Assembly (NCBI GenBank): GCA_036742455.1
Contig: DAINQU010000023.1
Span: forward strand, 1 to 43,728
DNA: 43,728 nucleotides
Direction: 5' to 3'
Source of the DNA: CAIKZZ01 sp036742455
Lineage (GTDB): Bacteria; Pseudomonadota; Gammaproteobacteria; Steroidobacterales; Steroidobacteraceae
Position 1 is the stretch's first letter. Every line of letters begins with the position of its first letter. The notes beneath the pieces were generated by a model. It searched no databases. It saw only the letters and a program-made list of their open reading frames with translations, and had not been told where the DNA came from. The position numbers and the translations under genes are program-made. Shown piece after piece: positions 23,691 to 31,290 of this stretch.

Positions 23691-24998
23691 TCAGGCGACC
23701 GACAGCGGCGCTGAACGGGCGGGACTGACGCGGCGCAGCGCGTCGGTGAGCGACTGGGGTTTGGCGAACCAGTACCCTTGGCCGATGTCCGAGCCGAGCA
23801 TCGTCAACAGGTCGAGTTCGCGCTCGGTCTCGATGCCTTCGGCCACCACCGTCATCCCGAGCGCCCGACCGAGCTCGATGCTCGACCGCAAGATGGTCCG
23901 GGTGACGAGATCGTGCACGGCGCCGGTGACAAAGGTGCGATCGATCTTCAACTCGTCAAACGGCAGTTTTTTTAGCATCTCGAGCGTCGAGTAGCCGGTG
24001 CCGTAGTCGTCCATCGACAACCGAAAGCCGCCGAGACTGAGGCGCCCGAGCACCTCGAGCGACGCGGCGAGGTTGTGGATCAAGCGGCTCTCGGTCACTT
24101 CCAACACGAGGTGCTCTGGCACGACGCCTTGCTCGGCGGCGATCTGCTGCAACGTCTCTGGCAACTGCAGTTGGGCCAGATTTTCCACCGAGAGGTTCAC
24201 CGACACCGTGCCGGGGTAGCCGCGCTCTTGCAGCGCCTGCAAGGCACCGGCCGCCGCGCGGAATACCGCGTAGGTGAGATCGTCGACGAGTCCGGCCGCT
24301 TCGGCGCTCGCCACCACCGCCGGGGGCGGCAGGATGCCGCGCTCGGGATCGTGCCAACGCAGCAGCGCTTCAAAGCCGACGGTGTCGCCCGTGCGAACCG
24401 CCACCTGCGGCTGCAGCAGGATCTGGGCGTGGCCGCGCGCGAGCCCGTTGCGCAGCTCATCCGCGCTCAAGGTCAACGCCGGCGGTGGCGCGCCTGGGCG
24501 CGCCGCCGCCGTGGGTGTCGCACTCGCCGCGAGCAATGCCTCGAGGACCTTGGGCACCAGTGGCTTGCGGATGGCGCCGGCCAGACGCAGATCGAGCGAG
24601 CGCACGAGTTCGCACGCGGACCCGAGCAGTCGCTCGCTGTGTCCGGAGATTAAGATGATCGCGCCGCCGTAGGCCCGAGTGCCCAAATGCCGTATGAACT
24701 CCAAGCCGTCCATGCTCGGCATCGCCAGATCGCAGAGGATGACATCGGGCGGGACCGGATCGCGGGTCAAATGCAGCAAGGCGTCCCAGCCGTCCGCGGC
24801 GCACTGGATGTGGCGCACGCCGAGGGCAGTCAGAGTCTCGACCGTCACGTCGCGCACGAAGGGGGAGTCGTCGATCAAAAGGGTACGTAGCCGGTCCAAC
24901 GTCGGCGGTAGCGCCGACGGGGAGGAAGCGCTTGGCTGGGCCATGTGTAGGCCCGGGATGTCCAACTGTGTCGGCGTGGCCTTGATCGAACCCTTCAT
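23691..24998 (-). CDS. Response regulator with EAL domain (c-di-GMP phosphodiesterase)
   Basis: 435 residues. The receiver domain has the acidic pair in LLIDDSPFVRDV, the acceptor Asp in VILCDLAMPSMDG and the switch Lys in GAIRKPLVPK. The EAL domain follows from about residue 185. The residues expected of an active enzyme are present: FEALLRW, VNLSVENL, LEVTESRL, MDDYGTGYS, KIDRTF, VAEGIET and QGYWFAKP. Hydrolysis of c-di-GMP under control of phosphorylation is predicted. GGGG precedes the ATG at 24998; an in-frame ATG at 24944 is possible. The neighbouring hybrid kinase, on the opposite strand, is a natural candidate partner. Confidence 0.93.
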   Translation of the reverse strand: MKGSIKATPTQLDIPGLHMAQPSASSPSALPPTLDRLRTLLIDDSPFVRDVTVETLTALGVRHIQCAADGWDALLHLTRDPVPPDVILCDLAMPSMDGLEFIRHLGTRAYGGAIILISGHSERLLGSACELVRSLDLRLAGAIRKPLVPKVLEALLAASATPTAAARPGAPPPALTLSADELRNGLARGHAQILLQPQVAVRTGDTVGFEALLRWHDPERGILPPPAVVASAEAAGLVDDLTYAVFRAAAGALQALQERGYPGTVSVNLSVENLAQLQLPETLQQIAAEQGVVPEHLVLEVTESRLIHNLAASLEVLGRLSLGGFRLSMDDYGTGYSTLEMLKKLPFDELKIDRTFVTGAVHDLVTRTILRSSIELGRALGMTVVAEGIETERELDLLTMLGSDIGQGYWFAKPQSLTDALRRVSPARSAPLSVA

Positions 24999-25150
24999 AA
25001 ATCCCCACTTGACAAATTAGTGTTGAGGAGGTTTGGAATCCGGGTCATTCAGAGTAGGCGACTAATGTTAAATGTCAATGACTTTTGGGGATCGCGACTC
25101 TGAAATCGTCTGAACGACGCCCGGGGTTGGCGTCGCGGGGCGCCGACCGC

Positions 25151-25172
25151 ACGATTCGGCGACGATTCGGCG
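25151..25172. repeat. 11-bp direct repeat, two copies
   Basis: ACGATTCGGCG occurs twice in direct tandem in the region between the EAL gene and hutC, about 95 bp upstream of the hutC start. It could be chance or a regulator site. Confidence 0.6.
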
Positions 25173-25225
25173 ACCGCGTCTCGGCCGGCAGGGTGGGTTG
25201 CGGAAGCGTGGGACCCGTCCGTGAA

Positions 25226-25239
25226 CTTGTCTATACTCG
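25226..25239. promoter_or_regulatory. HutC-type operator in front of hutC
   Basis: CTTGTCTATACTCG has the shared core TGTCTATAC and lies ~27 bp upstream of the hutC ATG, consistent with autorepression. It is the least symmetrical of the set. Confidence 0.65.
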
Positions 25240-25265
25240 TGCAACCAACCCTTGGATGAGGCCTT

Positions 25266-25997
25266 ATGGTCGCTAACCGATCCACTACGCCCGTTCCGTT
25301 GTACGCGAAAGTGAAGCAGTACATTTTGGACGGCGTTGAGCGTGGCGAGTGGCAGCACGGCTCCCGGCTGCCGTCGGAGCACGAGTTGCGCGCGGCGCTT
25401 GGCGTGTCGCGCATGACCATCAATCGCGCGCTGCGCGAGATGTCGGATGCGGGACTTGTCACCCGGGTGCAGGGCGTGGGCACGTTTTTGGCTACACCCA
25501 CGCCGAAGTCGCCGCTGGTCGAGATCGCGGATATCTCCGACGACATCAAGCGCCGCGGGCACGCGCACACCCTGCGCCTGATCAAGCTCGAGGCGATCGC
25601 GGCAACGGCCGAACTGGCGACCAGTTTTGATACCCGCCCGGGCGCCAAACTGTTCCAGTCGGTGGTGGTCCATTTGGAGGACGGGGTCCCGGTGCAGTTG
25701 GAAGAGCGCCTCGTGACACCTTTTTTCGCGCCGAAGTACCTCGAGCAGGACTTTACGCGGGAGACCACGATGCATTATTTGCGCGGGATCTCGCCGGCCA
25801 CCGAGGTCGAAAACCAGGTGTCGGCCGTTCGGCCGGACCCGAAAACCTGCCGGATACTGAAAATAGATCGGGACGAGGCGTGCCTGTTGCTGACGCGTCA
25901 CACCTGGGTCAACGGCGTTCCTGCGACGAAGAGCTATTTCACCTATCCGGGTTCTCGCTACGTGCTCGGCAGCCGCTACAGCGTCAATTCCGGCTGA
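25266..25997 (+). CDS. hutC: HutC-type GntR family transcriptional repressor
   Basis: 243 residues. The N-terminal winged helix is typical GntR: PLYAKVKQYILDGVERGEW, then RLPSEHELRAALGVSRMTIN, then RALREMSDAGLVTRVQGVGT. The C-terminal UTRA domain matches HutC (VVVHLEDGVPVQLEERLVTP, then FTRETTMHYLRGISPATEVE, then LLLTRHTWVNGVPATKSYFTYPG split across that region). HutC proteins repress histidine-utilisation genes and are released by urocanate. Five matching operators across 25.2-39.0 kb and a histidine ammonia-lyase at the far end support the same role here, although the effector may differ. TGAGG precedes the ATG. Confidence 0.9.
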   Translation: MVANRSTTPVPLYAKVKQYILDGVERGEWQHGSRLPSEHELRAALGVSRMTINRALREMSDAGLVTRVQGVGTFLATPTPKSPLVEIADISDDIKRRGHAHTLRLIKLEAIAATAELATSFDTRPGAKLFQSVVVHLEDGVPVQLEERLVTPFFAPKYLEQDFTRETTMHYLRGISPATEVENQVSAVRPDPKTCRILKIDRDEACLLLTRHTWVNGVPATKSYFTYPGSRYVLGSRYSVNSG

Positions 25998-26054
25998 TTG
26001 CGCCCGTTTGCGGGCAGCCGTTGACAGGGCCGAAGGCGCGTCGCTACCATCTGG

Positions 26055-26066
26055 TTGTCTAGACAT
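26055..26066. promoter_or_regulatory. HutC-type operator in front of the hisD-like operon
   Basis: TTGTCTAGACAT, whose core TGTCTAGACA is a perfect 10-bp palindrome, ~83 bp upstream of the HisD-like start codon. It is identical to the site at 34812-34823. Confidence 0.75.
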
Positions 26067-26148
26067 GTGCGTTCATCATCGCGTGCAGTGATCGCGTCAC
26101 GCTCCGCGTGACCCACGGCAGGCCGGCAGACAGTCAACAGAGGTCGTC

Positions 26149-27480
26149 ATGGCGGAAGTCATCATTAAGGATCTGCGGGAATACGCTCGGGTACCGCCCG
26201 AATTTTTGAAACGCACCGAGTCGGATCTCTCAGCGTACCTGGAGAAGGTGGCCGTCATCCTTGAGACCGTCCGTCGGGAGGGCGATGCCGCGCTGCTGCG
26301 CTACGGCCGCGACTTCGATCGCGTCGAGGCGAGTGATTTTGCGTTGCGGGCCAGCGACGCGGAATTCGCGGCCTCTGACGCGTTGGTGCCGGCGGATGTG
26401 CAGGCGGCGATCCGCTTCGCCGCCGAAAACATCCGCGCGTTTCACGAGGCGCAGAAGCCCGAAGAGATGTGGCTGAAGGAAGTGCGGCCGGGGGCCTTCG
26501 CGGGTGAGCGCAACATCCCGATCGACTCGGTCGCCTGCTACGTGCCGCGCGGGAAGGGGGCGTTTCCGAGCGTCCTCATGATGACCGCCATTCCGGCCCT
26601 CGTCGCTGGCGTGAAGCGCATCGTCGTGATCACGCCGCCGGGTCCCGACGGCCGGGTGGATCCGGGGACGCTCTACGCCGCCAAAACGATCGGCATCCAC
26701 GAGATCTACAAGTGTGGCGGCGCCCAGGGCATCGCGGCCGTGGCGTACGGGACGGAGAGCGTCCCGCGCTGCCTCAAGGTCGTCGGTCCGGGGAGCCCTT
26801 GGGTCGTCGCGGCGAAGCGTTTGCTGCGCGACGTGATCGATCCGGGCGTGCCGGCCGGCCCGAGCGAGTGCGTGATCTTGGCCGACGAGCACGCCGACGG
26901 TCGCTTGGCCGCCTTAGACCTCACCATCGAATCCGAGCACGGCCCGGACTCGTCGGCGTACCTCGTCACGAACAGTCCTCGGGTGGCCGAGGAGGCGCTG
27001 CGCGCGCTGCCGGAACACTACGCGCACATGTCCGAGCAACGGGCGGGCTACTCGCGCACCGTTCTCAGCGGACCGTTTGGCGGCATTTTGTTGGTACGGG
27101 ACTTCGACACCGCGGTGCAGTTCGTCAACGACTACGCGCCGGAGCATTTGGAGATCCACGCGGCCGAACCGATGGCGGTGATGAGCCGCATTACCAATGC
27201 CGCCGAAGTGCTCTTAGGACCCCACACCCCGGTGTCGCTCGGCAATTTTGTGCTCGGCCCGAACGCCGTGTTGCCGACGAGTCGCGCCGCACAAACGAGT
27301 TCCCCGCTGACCGTGCACGACTTCTTAAAGCGCACGTCGTTCGGCTATGTCACCGCGGCCGGGTACCCGGAGTTGGCGCGCCACGCCGAGGTGCTCGCCC
27401 GCTACGAGGGCTTCGATGGCCACGCGAACGCCGTGTCGGTGCATCGCTTCGCGCCCGCGAAAGGTTCCGACGGTGAGTAA
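26149..27480 (+). CDS. HisD-like NAD-dependent dehydrogenase (catabolic paralogue)
   Basis: 443 residues of the histidinol dehydrogenase family, which oxidises a primary alcohol to a carboxylate in two NAD+-dependent steps. Motifs: YVPRGKGAFPSVLMMTAIPA, GVPAGPSECVILADE, SEHGPDSSAYLVT, NDYAPEHLEIHAAEP (the catalytic Glu-His pair) and EGFDGHANAVSVHR. Compared with E. coli HisD from memory, zinc ligand Gln259 is Glu here (ESEHG) and Asp360 is Asn (SLGNFVLGPNAVLPT); both His ligands are kept. Context (HutC regulator, ADH, SDR, no other his-biosynthesis genes) suggests a catabolic paralogue. It may act like HpsN, a HisD relative in dihydroxypropanesulfonate catabolism. AGAGG precedes the ATG. It overlaps the HisC-like gene by 8 bp. 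Confidence 0.87.
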   Translation: MAEVIIKDLREYARVPPEFLKRTESDLSAYLEKVAVILETVRREGDAALLRYGRDFDRVEASDFALRASDAEFAASDALVPADVQAAIRFAAENIRAFHEAQKPEEMWLKEVRPGAFAGERNIPIDSVACYVPRGKGAFPSVLMMTAIPALVAGVKRIVVITPPGPDGRVDPGTLYAAKTIGIHEIYKCGGAQGIAAVAYGTESVPRCLKVVGPGSPWVVAAKRLLRDVIDPGVPAGPSECVILADEHADGRLAALDLTIESEHGPDSSAYLVTNSPRVAEEALRALPEHYAHMSEQRAGYSRTVLSGPFGGILLVRDFDTAVQFVNDYAPEHLEIHAAEPMAVMSRITNAAEVLLGPHTPVSLGNFVLGPNAVLPTSRAAQTSSPLTVHDFLKRTSFGYVTAAGYPELARHAEVLARYEGFDGHANAVSVHRFAPAKGSDGE

Positions 27481-28612
27481 TGGGGCGGTCGCCGAGCACG
27501 CCACCGAGCCGGGCGCCTTTGCCTGTCGCCCGGAAGTGGCGGCCTTACCGCGCTATAACGCCGGGCTCTCCGTCGCCGCGGTACGGTCGCGCTATGCGGT
27601 GGAGCGCATCGCGAAACTGGCCAGCAACGAGAACCCGGAGGGCTGCAGTCCGCACGCCATCGCCGCGTTGACCGACCTGCGCACGCTGCTGCGCGACTAT
27701 CCCGATGCGCCGTCGACCGCGATACGCCAGACGATCAGCGAACTCACCGGCTGGCCGGCCAGTCAGGTGGTCGTGGGCAACGGCTCCGAGAATCTGATCG
27801 AAATGCTCTGTCTCGCCCTGCTCAACCGCGGCGATCGCGTGGTAACGCAAAATCCGTGTTTTGGGTTGCACGAACTGTATTCGGTCGCGATGGGTGCGAC
27901 CGTCGATAAAGTCGATTTCACGGCGGGTCTGGATTTCGACCTGGCGGCATGGCACGCCGCGTGTGCGCGACCGGCCCGCATGCTCATGATTGCCAACCCG
28001 TCCAATCCGGTGGGTTGCGCCTTGAACGGACCTGACTTTGAGCGCGTCGTCGCGATGGCACCGCCCGAGGCCGTGCTGCTGATCGACGAGGCGTATTACG
28101 AATACGCCGTGGGCCCCGCATTCCCCGACGCGCTGGCGGTGTTGCAGCGCCAACAGCGGCCGTGGATCGTGCTGCGAACCTTGTCGAAGGCGTATGGCCT
28201 CGCCGGTATCCGCCTGGGGTATGGGCTGGCCTCCTCGGCGCAGTTGGTGGATGCGTTGGAGCGCGTGCGCACGCCGTTCAACATCAATGCCGTCGCCCAA
28301 GCGGTCGCGACGGCGGCGCTGCAGGATCAGGCGTACATGCAGGCGTCGGTGCAGCGCACCGTACAGACCCGCGCGACGCTCCGGCAGGCCCTCGAGCAGG
28401 ACGGGTATGTGGTGGCCCCGTCGCACACCAATTTCCTCTTCTTCGATGCGCAGGAGCCTGCCGTGGCGCTCGCGGAGCGGTTGCTCGGACACGGCGTGAT
28501 CGTCAAGGCCTGGCGCGAGCCGGGCTTTGAGTCGTTCATCCGGGTCTCGATCGGCACGGACGCCGAGTGTCAGCAGTTCCTCAGCGCCTTGCGTCTGACG
28601 CGGAGCCGCTGA
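27473..28612 (+). CDS. HisC-like PLP aminotransferase
   Basis: 379 residues, fold-type I class II aminotransferase closest to histidinol-phosphate aminotransferase. Motifs: ERIAKLASNENPEGCSPHAI, the PLP phosphate site NGSENLIEML, NPSNPVGCALN, DEAYYEYAVG, the PLP Lys239 in LRTLSKAYGLAGIRLGYG, and FIRVSIGTDAECQQF with the substrate-carboxylate or phosphate Arg. I place the start at the GTG at 27473, eight bases inside the end of the HisD-like gene, with AAAGG upstream; the open frame continues further up but only as overlap. Being paired with a HisD-like enzyme under a HutC operator, it probably acts on a histidinol- or aromatic-type amine or keto compound rather than in biosynthesis. Confidence 0.85.
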   Translation: MSNGAVAEHATEPGAFACRPEVAALPRYNAGLSVAAVRSRYAVERIAKLASNENPEGCSPHAIAALTDLRTLLRDYPDAPSTAIRQTISELTGWPASQVVVGNGSENLIEMLCLALLNRGDRVVTQNPCFGLHELYSVAMGATVDKVDFTAGLDFDLAAWHAACARPARMLMIANPSNPVGCALNGPDFERVVAMAPPEAVLLIDEAYYEYAVGPAFPDALAVLQRQQRPWIVLRTLSKAYGLAGIRLGYGLASSAQLVDALERVRTPFNINAVAQAVATAALQDQAYMQASVQRTVQTRATLRQALEQDGYVVAPSHTNFLFFDAQEPAVALAERLLGHGVIVKAWREPGFESFIRVSIGTDAECQQFLSALRLTRSR

Positions 28613-28614
28613 CG

Positions 28615-29625
28615 ATGCGCGCGGCGCGCTTATACGGTGTGGGCGACATACGCTGCGAAGACGTGCCTGAGCCGGAGTTGCGTCAACCGGACGAGGTGAT
28701 GCTATCGGTCCGCGCGGCGGGCGTCTGTGGCTCGGATCTGCACAACTACCGCACCGGACGTTGGTTCGGGCGTCTGCCCATCACGCCCGGGCACGAGTTT
28801 GTCGCCGAGGTGGTGGCGGTCGGATCGGCCGTCACCGATTTGACGGTCGGCGAGCAGGTCGTCGCCGACTCGCGCGTCTGTTGCGGGCACTGCGCGGCCT
28901 GTGTGCAGGGCGCGGGCAATCGCTGCCGCGCGCTCGGCTATGTCGGTGAGGTCTGCGAGGGCGGCTTCGCCGAGCGGGTCGTGCTGCCGCGGCATCAGCT
29001 GCACCGGGTGCCCGCGGCGGTGGCTCCGGCCATCGCCGTCTTGGCGGAGCCGCTCGCGGTTGCGTTACACGTGGTGCGCCGCTTGGCGCCGTGCCCGGGC
29101 GAGCCGATTCTGGTCACCGGTGGCGGGCCGATCGGTGGGCTGACACTGGTGTTCCTCGCGCACGAAGGGTACGGCCCCTTGTATCTCGTCGAGCGTCACT
29201 CGGAACGCGCCGAGCGCGTGCGGGCCGCCACCGGCGCTGCGCTCGTGTCGGTCGAGCAGCTGCCGTCGTTGTCGCTGCGCTACGCGGTCGATGCGACCGG
29301 CGTGCCGACGGTCGTGCGGGCGGTGGCCGACGCGTTGGCGCCCGGCGGCCGTCTTGCGCTGGTGGGGCTGGGTGACGAACCCACCGCGCTCGACCTCAGT
29401 GCCCTCGTGGAGCGCGAACTCGAGATCGTCGGTTGCAGCGTTTACGCCGGCGAGTTGCCGGCCGCGATCGCGCAACTCGAGGCGCTGACGGGGCGGCTGC
29501 AGGGCCTCACGTCCGCACCGCATCCCTTGGACGCGCTGCCTGCCGTTTACGCGAGCCTGCTGGCCGGCGGATCGCCGGCGCTCAAAACACTCATCGTGCC
29601 GAGCGCCGCAGGCCTCACCGGCTAG
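28615..29625 (+). CDS. Zinc-dependent medium-chain alcohol dehydrogenase
   Basis: 336 residues of the sorbitol/threonine dehydrogenase type. The catalytic zinc site is in AAGVCGSDLHNYRTG and TPGHEFVAEVVAVG. The structural zinc Cys cluster is CCGHCAACVQGAGNRC. The Rossmann motif is VTGGGPIGGLTLVFLA. The substrate cannot be read from sequence; a secondary alcohol is likely. It starts 2 bp after the HisC-like stop, with GGAG upstream, so it is third in the hisD-like operon. Its TAG stop shares the CTAG tetramer with the stop of the convergent SDR gene. Confidence 0.88.
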   Translation: MRAARLYGVGDIRCEDVPEPELRQPDEVMLSVRAAGVCGSDLHNYRTGRWFGRLPITPGHEFVAEVVAVGSAVTDLTVGEQVVADSRVCCGHCAACVQGAGNRCRALGYVGEVCEGGFAERVVLPRHQLHRVPAAVAPAIAVLAEPLAVALHVVRRLAPCPGEPILVTGGGPIGGLTLVFLAHEGYGPLYLVERHSERAERVRAATGAALVSVEQLPSLSLRYAVDATGVPTVVRAVADALAPGGRLALVGLGDEPTALDLSALVERELEIVGCSVYAGELPAAIAQLEALTGRLQGLTSAPHPLDALPAVYASLLAGGSPALKTLIVPSAAGLTG

Positions 29626-30386
29626 ATCGCCGCGAGATAGCCGCCGTCGACGTAGAGGATCTGACCGGTGACGTAGGCGCTCGCGTCCGACGCGAGGAAG
29701 ACGGCCGCACCGCCGAGATCCGGCAATTGACCAAAGCGGCGCAGCGGGATTTTGGCGAGCATGGCTTCGGACCACGCCGCGTCGGCATAGAACGACTCGG
29801 TCAAGGCGGTACGGAAGTAGCCCGGGCCGATGCCATTGACGCGGATGCCGCGCGGCGCCCACTCGGTGGCGAGCGTGCGGGTCAAGCCGGCCAGGCCCGA
29901 CTTCGAGGCCCCGTAGGCCGCTGCTCCGGGAACCCCGACTTCCGAGGTGAGCGAACAGACGTTCAGGATCGAGCCCCCGTCCGCCATGAGGTGATAGGCC
30001 GTCTGCGCACAAAAGAAGGCGGCTTTGAGGTTGGTGTCGACGATCCGATCCCACAGCGCCTCCGTCACCGTCGCGGACGGGCAGAGCTCTTCGGTGCCGG
30101 CGTTGTTGACGAAGACGTGCAGCCCGCCGAGTGCGGTCGCCAGCGCCTCGATCGCGCGCCCGGTCTCGGCCGGCTCTCGGATGTCACTGGTCGCGCTGCG
30201 CGCCGTGTGGCCGAGCGGGTCGAGTTCGGCCGCCAGAGCGGCGAGGGCCTCGTGATCGCGACCGAGCAGTCCGACCCGTGCGCCACTCTGGTGCAGCGCG
30301 CGCGCAATGGCCGCACCGATGCCGCGGGACGCGCCGGTGACGAGGGCGACTTTGCCGGTGAGATCGAAGGGGTGTGCGAGGCTCAT
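29622..30386 (-). CDS. Short-chain dehydrogenase/reductase
   Basis: 254 residues, classical SDR: VALVTGASRGIGAAIARAL, NNAGTEELCP, the catalytic SLTSEVGVPGAAAYGASKSGLA split as Ser, Tyr and Lys in NVCSLTSEVG and YGASKSG, then the C-terminal YVTGQILYVDGGYLAAI. TAGGAG lies six bases before the ATG at 30386. It is divergent from the lutA-like gene, and the shared upstream region contains HutC-type operators. In the same regulon as a zinc ADH and a HisD-like enzyme it recalls the three dehydrogenases HpsN/O/P of dihydroxypropanesulfonate catabolism, where two enzymes interconvert the stereoisomers of a secondary alcohol. Confidence 0.88.
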   Translation of the reverse strand: MSLAHPFDLTGKVALVTGASRGIGAAIARALHQSGARVGLLGRDHEALAALAAELDPLGHTARSATSDIREPAETGRAIEALATALGGLHVFVNNAGTEELCPSATVTEALWDRIVDTNLKAAFFCAQTAYHLMADGGSILNVCSLTSEVGVPGAAAYGASKSGLAGLTRTLATEWAPRGIRVNGIGPGYFRTALTESFYADAAWSEAMLAKIPLRRFGQLPDLGGAAVFLASDASAYVTGQILYVDGGYLAAI

Positions 30387-30461
30387 GCGCGCGGCTCCTA
30401 GGCCATAGACCAATATAAGACTCTGAACGACGAAAGGTTGAACGTCGAGCGAGTCGGTGAA

Positions 30462-30484
30462 TATACTAGACATGTCTGTACAAG
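30462..30484. promoter_or_regulatory. Double HutC-type operator between the SDR and lutA-like genes
   Basis: Two overlapping elements: TGTCTGTACA on the plus strand (30473-30482) and ATGTCTAGTATA on the minus strand (30462-30473). They share the central ACATGT. The position suits control of both divergent transcripts. Confidence 0.65.
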
Positions 30485-30507
30485 TTAATCCGACCCCCGT
30501 GGTGCCT

Positions 30508-31290
30508 ATGCCTGACCGTCAGCCGCCTCTGCACGTCCTGCTGCTGCCCACGTGCCTCGTCGATACCTTTCGACCGTCGGTGGGCCTGAACACGGCCGAG
30601 TTGCTCGAGCGCGCCGGGTGTACGGTGCACGTCGCGGATCAACTCAGTTGCTGCGGTCAACCGGCCTATAACGCCGGTGAGCGGGCCACCGCCACCGCCA
30701 TCGCACAGACGGTACTGCAGACCTGCGAGCGCTACGATTACGTCGTCATCCCGTCGGGGTCCTGCGCGGGGATGTTGCGCACGCATTACCCCCGCCTGTT
30801 TGCCGACGACGCAGCGTGGTCGCCACGCGCCCTCGCCGTGGCGGCCAAGACCTTCGAACTCACGCAATTTCTGCACGATGTCCTGCGGGTAACGCTGACC
30901 CCCTCGGCGATGGCGCCGTGCACGACGACTTATCACGACAGTTGTTCGGGCTTGCGCGAACTGTCGGTGCACGCGCAACCGCGCGCATTGCTGGCGCAAG
31001 TGGACGGCATAACGCTGCGCGAGAACGCCGCGACCGAGGTGTGTTGCGGCTTCGGCGGGCTGTTCTGCATCAAGTACCCGGACGTGTCGACCCGTATGGT
31101 CGACAACAAGTGCGATGCCGTGGAGGCCACCGGCGCGGATCTGCTGCTCGGCGGCGACCTCGGCTGCTTGCTGAACATTGCCGGGCGCTTGTCGCGCCGA
31201 GGCGCAACGCTGCAGGTGCGTCACATCGCTGAGGTGTTGAACGGGGATCTGCACTCCGCGCCGATCCTCGCGCCGGAGGATCGATCGTGA
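30508..31290 (+). CDS. LutA-like (Fe-S)-binding oxidoreductase subunit
   Basis: About 260 residues with the two CCG domains of the LutA/GlpC family: LLLPTCLVDTFRPSVGLNT with QLSCCGQPAYNAGE, and YHDSCSGLREL with EVCCGFGGLFC. LutABC is an iron-sulfur L-lactate oxidase in B. subtilis; related sets act on other 2-hydroxy acids. I choose the ATG at 30508 because the earlier ATG at 30472 lies within the operator. It overlaps the lutB-like gene (GTGA). The substrate in this context may be an aryl- or imidazole-lactate (inference). Confidence 0.85.
   Translation: MPDRQPPLHVLLLPTCLVDTFRPSVGLNTAELLERAGCTVHVADQLSCCGQPAYNAGERATATAIAQTVLQTCERYDYVVIPSGSCAGMLRTHYPRLFADDAAWSPRALAVAAKTFELTQFLHDVLRVTLTPSAMAPCTTTYHDSCSGLRELSVHAQPRALLAQVDGITLRENAATEVCCGFGGLFCIKYPDVSTRMVDNKCDAVEATGADLLLGGDLGCLLNIAGRLSRRGATLQVRHIAEVLNGDLHSAPILAPEDRS

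Noticed and set aside
26149..28612. Histidine biosynthesis operon (hisD-hisC)
   Set aside because: No hisG, hisB, hisH, hisA, hisF or hisI is nearby; the genes are under a HutC-type operator and continue into dehydrogenase genes.
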